Source of the DNA: Ktedonobacter sp. SOSP1-85
GTDB lineage: Bacteria > Chloroflexota > Ktedonobacteria > Ktedonobacterales > Ktedonobacteraceae
DNA: 64,000 nucleotides
Assembly: GCF_016587415.1 (NCBI RefSeq)
Contig: NZ_BNJI01000001.1
Location: 1,713,501-1,777,500 of the forward strand
Reading direction: 5' to 3'
The notes under the pieces are model-generated. The model did not search any database. It was given only the letters and a program-made list of their open reading frames with translations, and had not been told where the DNA came from. Within the stretch, counting starts at the first letter, position 1, and the number at the start of each line of letters is the position of its first letter. Below are positions 62,081 through 64,000 of the stretch, piece by piece. The translations under genes were made by a program, and so were the position numbers.

Positions 62081-62836
62081 TTACCTTTGAGATACAGAGC
62101 GGCTGAGCCAATCCTCGAAACGCGTCGGGGCGATCCGCGCGTTGTCGCCTGGGATGAGGGAGTAATCCTCCAACTCTGAGCCGTAGAAGCGTGCATGAAC
62201 GTCTGTGATCACCTGGCGTGTGTCTTTGTTCGCGCTCAAAAATCGGCGCACGAGTTCATCGAGATGTATCTTTTCGGGACCACCCACTTCAACCATACCA
62301 TTCACAGGCGCCTCGAGTGTGACCTCGGCCAGTGCAGCCACAACGTCATCCGACAAGATCGGCTGTATAAATGCAGGCGACAAGCGAATAGTTTGTCCAT
62401 CGCTAGCCTCTTGGGCAATGCCGCCGACAAACTCGAAGAACTGCGTTGAGCGAAGGATGGTATAGGGCACCTTCGAAGCCTTGATCAGGTTTTCTTGGGC
62501 CACCTTCGCTCGGTAGTACCCATTCTCGGGAAGACGGTCGGTGCCGACGATCGACAGGGCAACGTGATGTCCTACACCAGTGGCCGCTTCTGCGGCCAGG
62601 AGATTGCGACCTGATGTCTCGAAGAACTCTAAAACTGCCTTGTCCTCCCACGAAGGCGCGTTCGCCACGTCGACAACCACCTGAGCGCCGACAAGCGCTT
62701 GAGCTAACCCCTCACCAGTGATGGTGTTGACGCCTGTGCTAGGTGACGCCGCCACGGCCTGATGGCCAAGCTCACGAAGCTTGTTCACAAGCTTTTTCCC
62801 GATGAGTCCACTGCCGCCAATAACTACAATCTTCAT
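62081..62836 (-). CDS. NmrA-like NAD(P)-binding reductase
   Basis: 251 aa. An atypical short-chain dehydrogenase fold starting MKIVVIGGSGLIGKKLV (GxxGxxG). It contains VVDVANAPSW, HHVALSIVGTDRL and YYRAKVAQENLIKAS (YxxxK), then a helical C-terminal part (VNGMVEVGGPEKIHLDELVRRFLSA, split). This matches NmrA/'SDR a5' proteins, acting as quinone or flavin-type reductases or redox sensors. ATG 62836 follows AGGAGG by 6-7 nt; the longer frame to 62968 is not supported. Confidence 0.9.
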   Translation of the reverse strand: MKIVVIGGSGLIGKKLVNKLRELGHQAVAASPSTGVNTITGEGLAQALVGAQVVVDVANAPSWEDKAVLEFFETSGRNLLAAEAATGVGHHVALSIVGTDRLPENGYYRAKVAQENLIKASKVPYTILRSTQFFEFVGGIAQEASDGQTIRLSPAFIQPILSDDVVAALAEVTLEAPVNGMVEVGGPEKIHLDELVRRFLSANKDTRQVITDVHARFYGSELEDYSLIPGDNARIAPTRFEDWLSRSVSQR

Positions 62837-62968
62837 ACTGAACCTCCTACTTCGTAGCCCGTAAGTCGGGCTTGTGCTGTCTAAACATATGTTCTGATGC
62901 GCGTTGGAAAGCCTTGGATAAGTATTCATGTAATTTCCATAGAAGATCATCATCCCCTCTGTTACCAA

Positions 62969-63160
62969 TCAAAGGCTCGCTAGTTCGATGTGCATATCCT
63001 TGCAGACTATACAACCATTGATGTGCAAAGCCCTGATCACAGCACGATCGCGGATTGTCTCTTCAATCGTGCTTTCCTTTACCGCGCTGCTGAATGCCTT
63101 GAGCTGTTTAAAAAACTCAGGCGATTGCTGAATGGGAAGAGACACGGGAAGACAGAACAA
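62969..63160 (-). pseudogene. Truncated carboxymuconolactone decarboxylase/AhpD-like gene
   Basis: 63 codons. SPEFFKQLKAFSSAVKE and then DRAVIRALHINGCIVCKDMH give the AhpD core with its CxxCxxxH redox motif. The protein stops four to six residues later (IELASL), where family members (about 150 aa) continue for two to three more helices. No continuation is seen in other frames before the NmrA-like gene. Probably a decayed peroxidase-partner gene. Confidence 0.55.
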
Positions 63161-63415
63161 TCACTCCCTCTCTTCCTGTATTAAGGATATTGTATATCCT
63201 TAAATGGGTCCCGTCAAGCGGTCGACTGCTAAGGGATCTTTTTTCAAAGGCAAAAGCCGCATCGCTGTGTTCATAGGAGGCCGGACCATAAGCAGTCCAG
63301 CAGATCTTGCCCAAGAGGCTATTGCAAGCAGTTTTTGGCTCTGTTGCAGAGATTTGCTGTGGTTGGAAGAGAGTAAGGTGTTTTCCATCTGAAGCCAAGT
63401 ATTTGAGCCTGGGCA

Positions 63416-63637
63416 TCACCTCTCAGTGTTCAATTTCCTCCTCTCCCGTCGTATTTCATATTGTTGACGTAAGTTCTCTGCCACGAGAGATTGAATTGCC
63501 TCTTCATACGTCTGAACAGTGTCAGGAATGAGAGCGTAGGGACCATAGATGATTTGCTCCTGCTGTAAATGTCGAATTCTGTGCAAGGCATTCCCGGTCC
63601 ACTGACACTCCAGAGCGACAAATGCCTTCTCCTTCAC
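63416..63637 (-). CDS. Small hypothetical protein
   Basis: 73 aa from a GTG with GAGGAGGG 8 nt upstream. The sequence is charged and helical (QTYEEAIQSLVAENLRQQY then EIRRERRK), preceded by a short beta-like segment (AFVALECQWTGNALHRI). No family recognised. The strong ribosome-binding site is the main reason for calling it. Confidence 0.4.
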   Translation of the reverse strand: MKEKAFVALECQWTGNALHRIRHLQQEQIIYGPYALIPDTVQTYEEAIQSLVAENLRQQYEIRRERRKLNTER

Positions 63638-63803
63638 TTTGCTTACCCTCCTCACGTTCTCAGCAATCTCTACCAATAAGAAGTCTTGCAGTCAAAATGT
63701 GTGCTGACCTTTGCAGGAAGCATAGTCTAGAAAGAGAGTCCCTTCAAGAGTCATTTTTGCAAATTTCATGGTATCATTTGCTGGGGACTGCGCTTGCCCT
63801 GGT

Positions 63804-63833
63804 TTGATGGAGTCGAGAAAGGTAGGGTATAAT
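63804..63833 (+). promoter_or_regulatory. Possible promoter for a gene beyond the window
   Basis: TTGATG (63804-63809) and TATAAT (63828-63833) with an 18-nt spacer read rightward. No start codon with a ribosome-binding site was identified before the window ends. The region 63,638-64,000 holds no other recognisable feature. Confidence 0.35.
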
Positions 63834-64000
63834 AGACTCGATCAGAGGGTAGCCTGCCAAAAGAACCGCAAAGAAGACTCCTAGAAAGCAACTATCGCGT
63901 CGGTTTGCGAACCCGTGAGCTCGTTCATGTTTGTCATCGCATACACGGTCAGTTCAAAATAGTAGCAGGCTCGGTCGACGCTACGTTGAAATAGAGAAAA

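Noticed and set aside
61752..62111. 119-aa leftward frame between the kinase and NmrA-like genes
   Set aside because: It runs through the imperfect inverted repeat and overlaps the 3' end of the reductase gene; no motif.

Overview
The window looks like the chromosome of a large-genome, soil-type Chloroflexota bacterium, most likely class Ktedonobacteria. The clues are an XRE/NB-ARC/14xWD40 STAND protein, a very large multi-GAF histidine kinase, IscB and TnpB elements side by side, many lipoproteins and extracytoplasmic binding proteins, and long perfect hairpins at gene ends. This is inferred from gene content; there is no rRNA or other marker gene here, and I found no tRNA, rRNA or CRISPR array.

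Layout. 1-20.9 kb is mixed housekeeping and small membrane genes: a partial larB, mutM, a putative HExxH membrane peptidase, rnz, hydrolases, a DUF1634/TauE-SafE transporter pair, pheA, a trans-3-hydroxyproline dehydratase-type racemase homologue, a methyltransferase, several lipoproteins and small membrane proteins, a P-loop kinase, a decayed WD40 gene and a class V aminotransferase. 21.0-30.3 kb is a signalling block. An XRE-NB-ARC-WD40 STAND protein is divergent from a multi-GAF histidine kinase, which is followed by a receiver domain fused to an aminoglycoside-phosphotransferase-like kinase domain. The shared promoter region holds three tandem 11-bp repeats and a palindrome.

30.5-40.8 kb is a peptide uptake and D-amino-acid module: a binding protein, two permeases, two ATPases (the first with a frameshift), then D-aminoacylase, a D-threonine aldolase/D-serine dehydratase-like enzyme and RidA. 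41.2-43.2 kb is an IscB (OMEGA) locus with a HEARO/omega-RNA-like leader. A 229-bp MITE with Tn5-like ends is inserted exactly at the iscB stop codon and flanked by a 10-bp target duplication.

45.0-51.5 kb is a LacI-controlled sugar module: LacI regulator, Tat-type lipoprotein binding protein, two permeases and a GH127 beta-L-arabinofuranosidase. After a branched-chain amino-acid-type binding protein comes a large (587 aa) TnpB with end hairpins. The rest is a short UvrA-like ATPase, an FAD amine oxidase, a graveyard of fragments (3' end of ilvC, tail and end hairpin of another TnpB, a truncated AhpD-like gene), a PAS histidine kinase with a single-domain receiver, and an NmrA-like reductase.

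A recurrent feature is a set of unusually long, near-perfect hairpins (14-34 bp stems), mostly at gene ends but in two cases inside divergent promoter regions.
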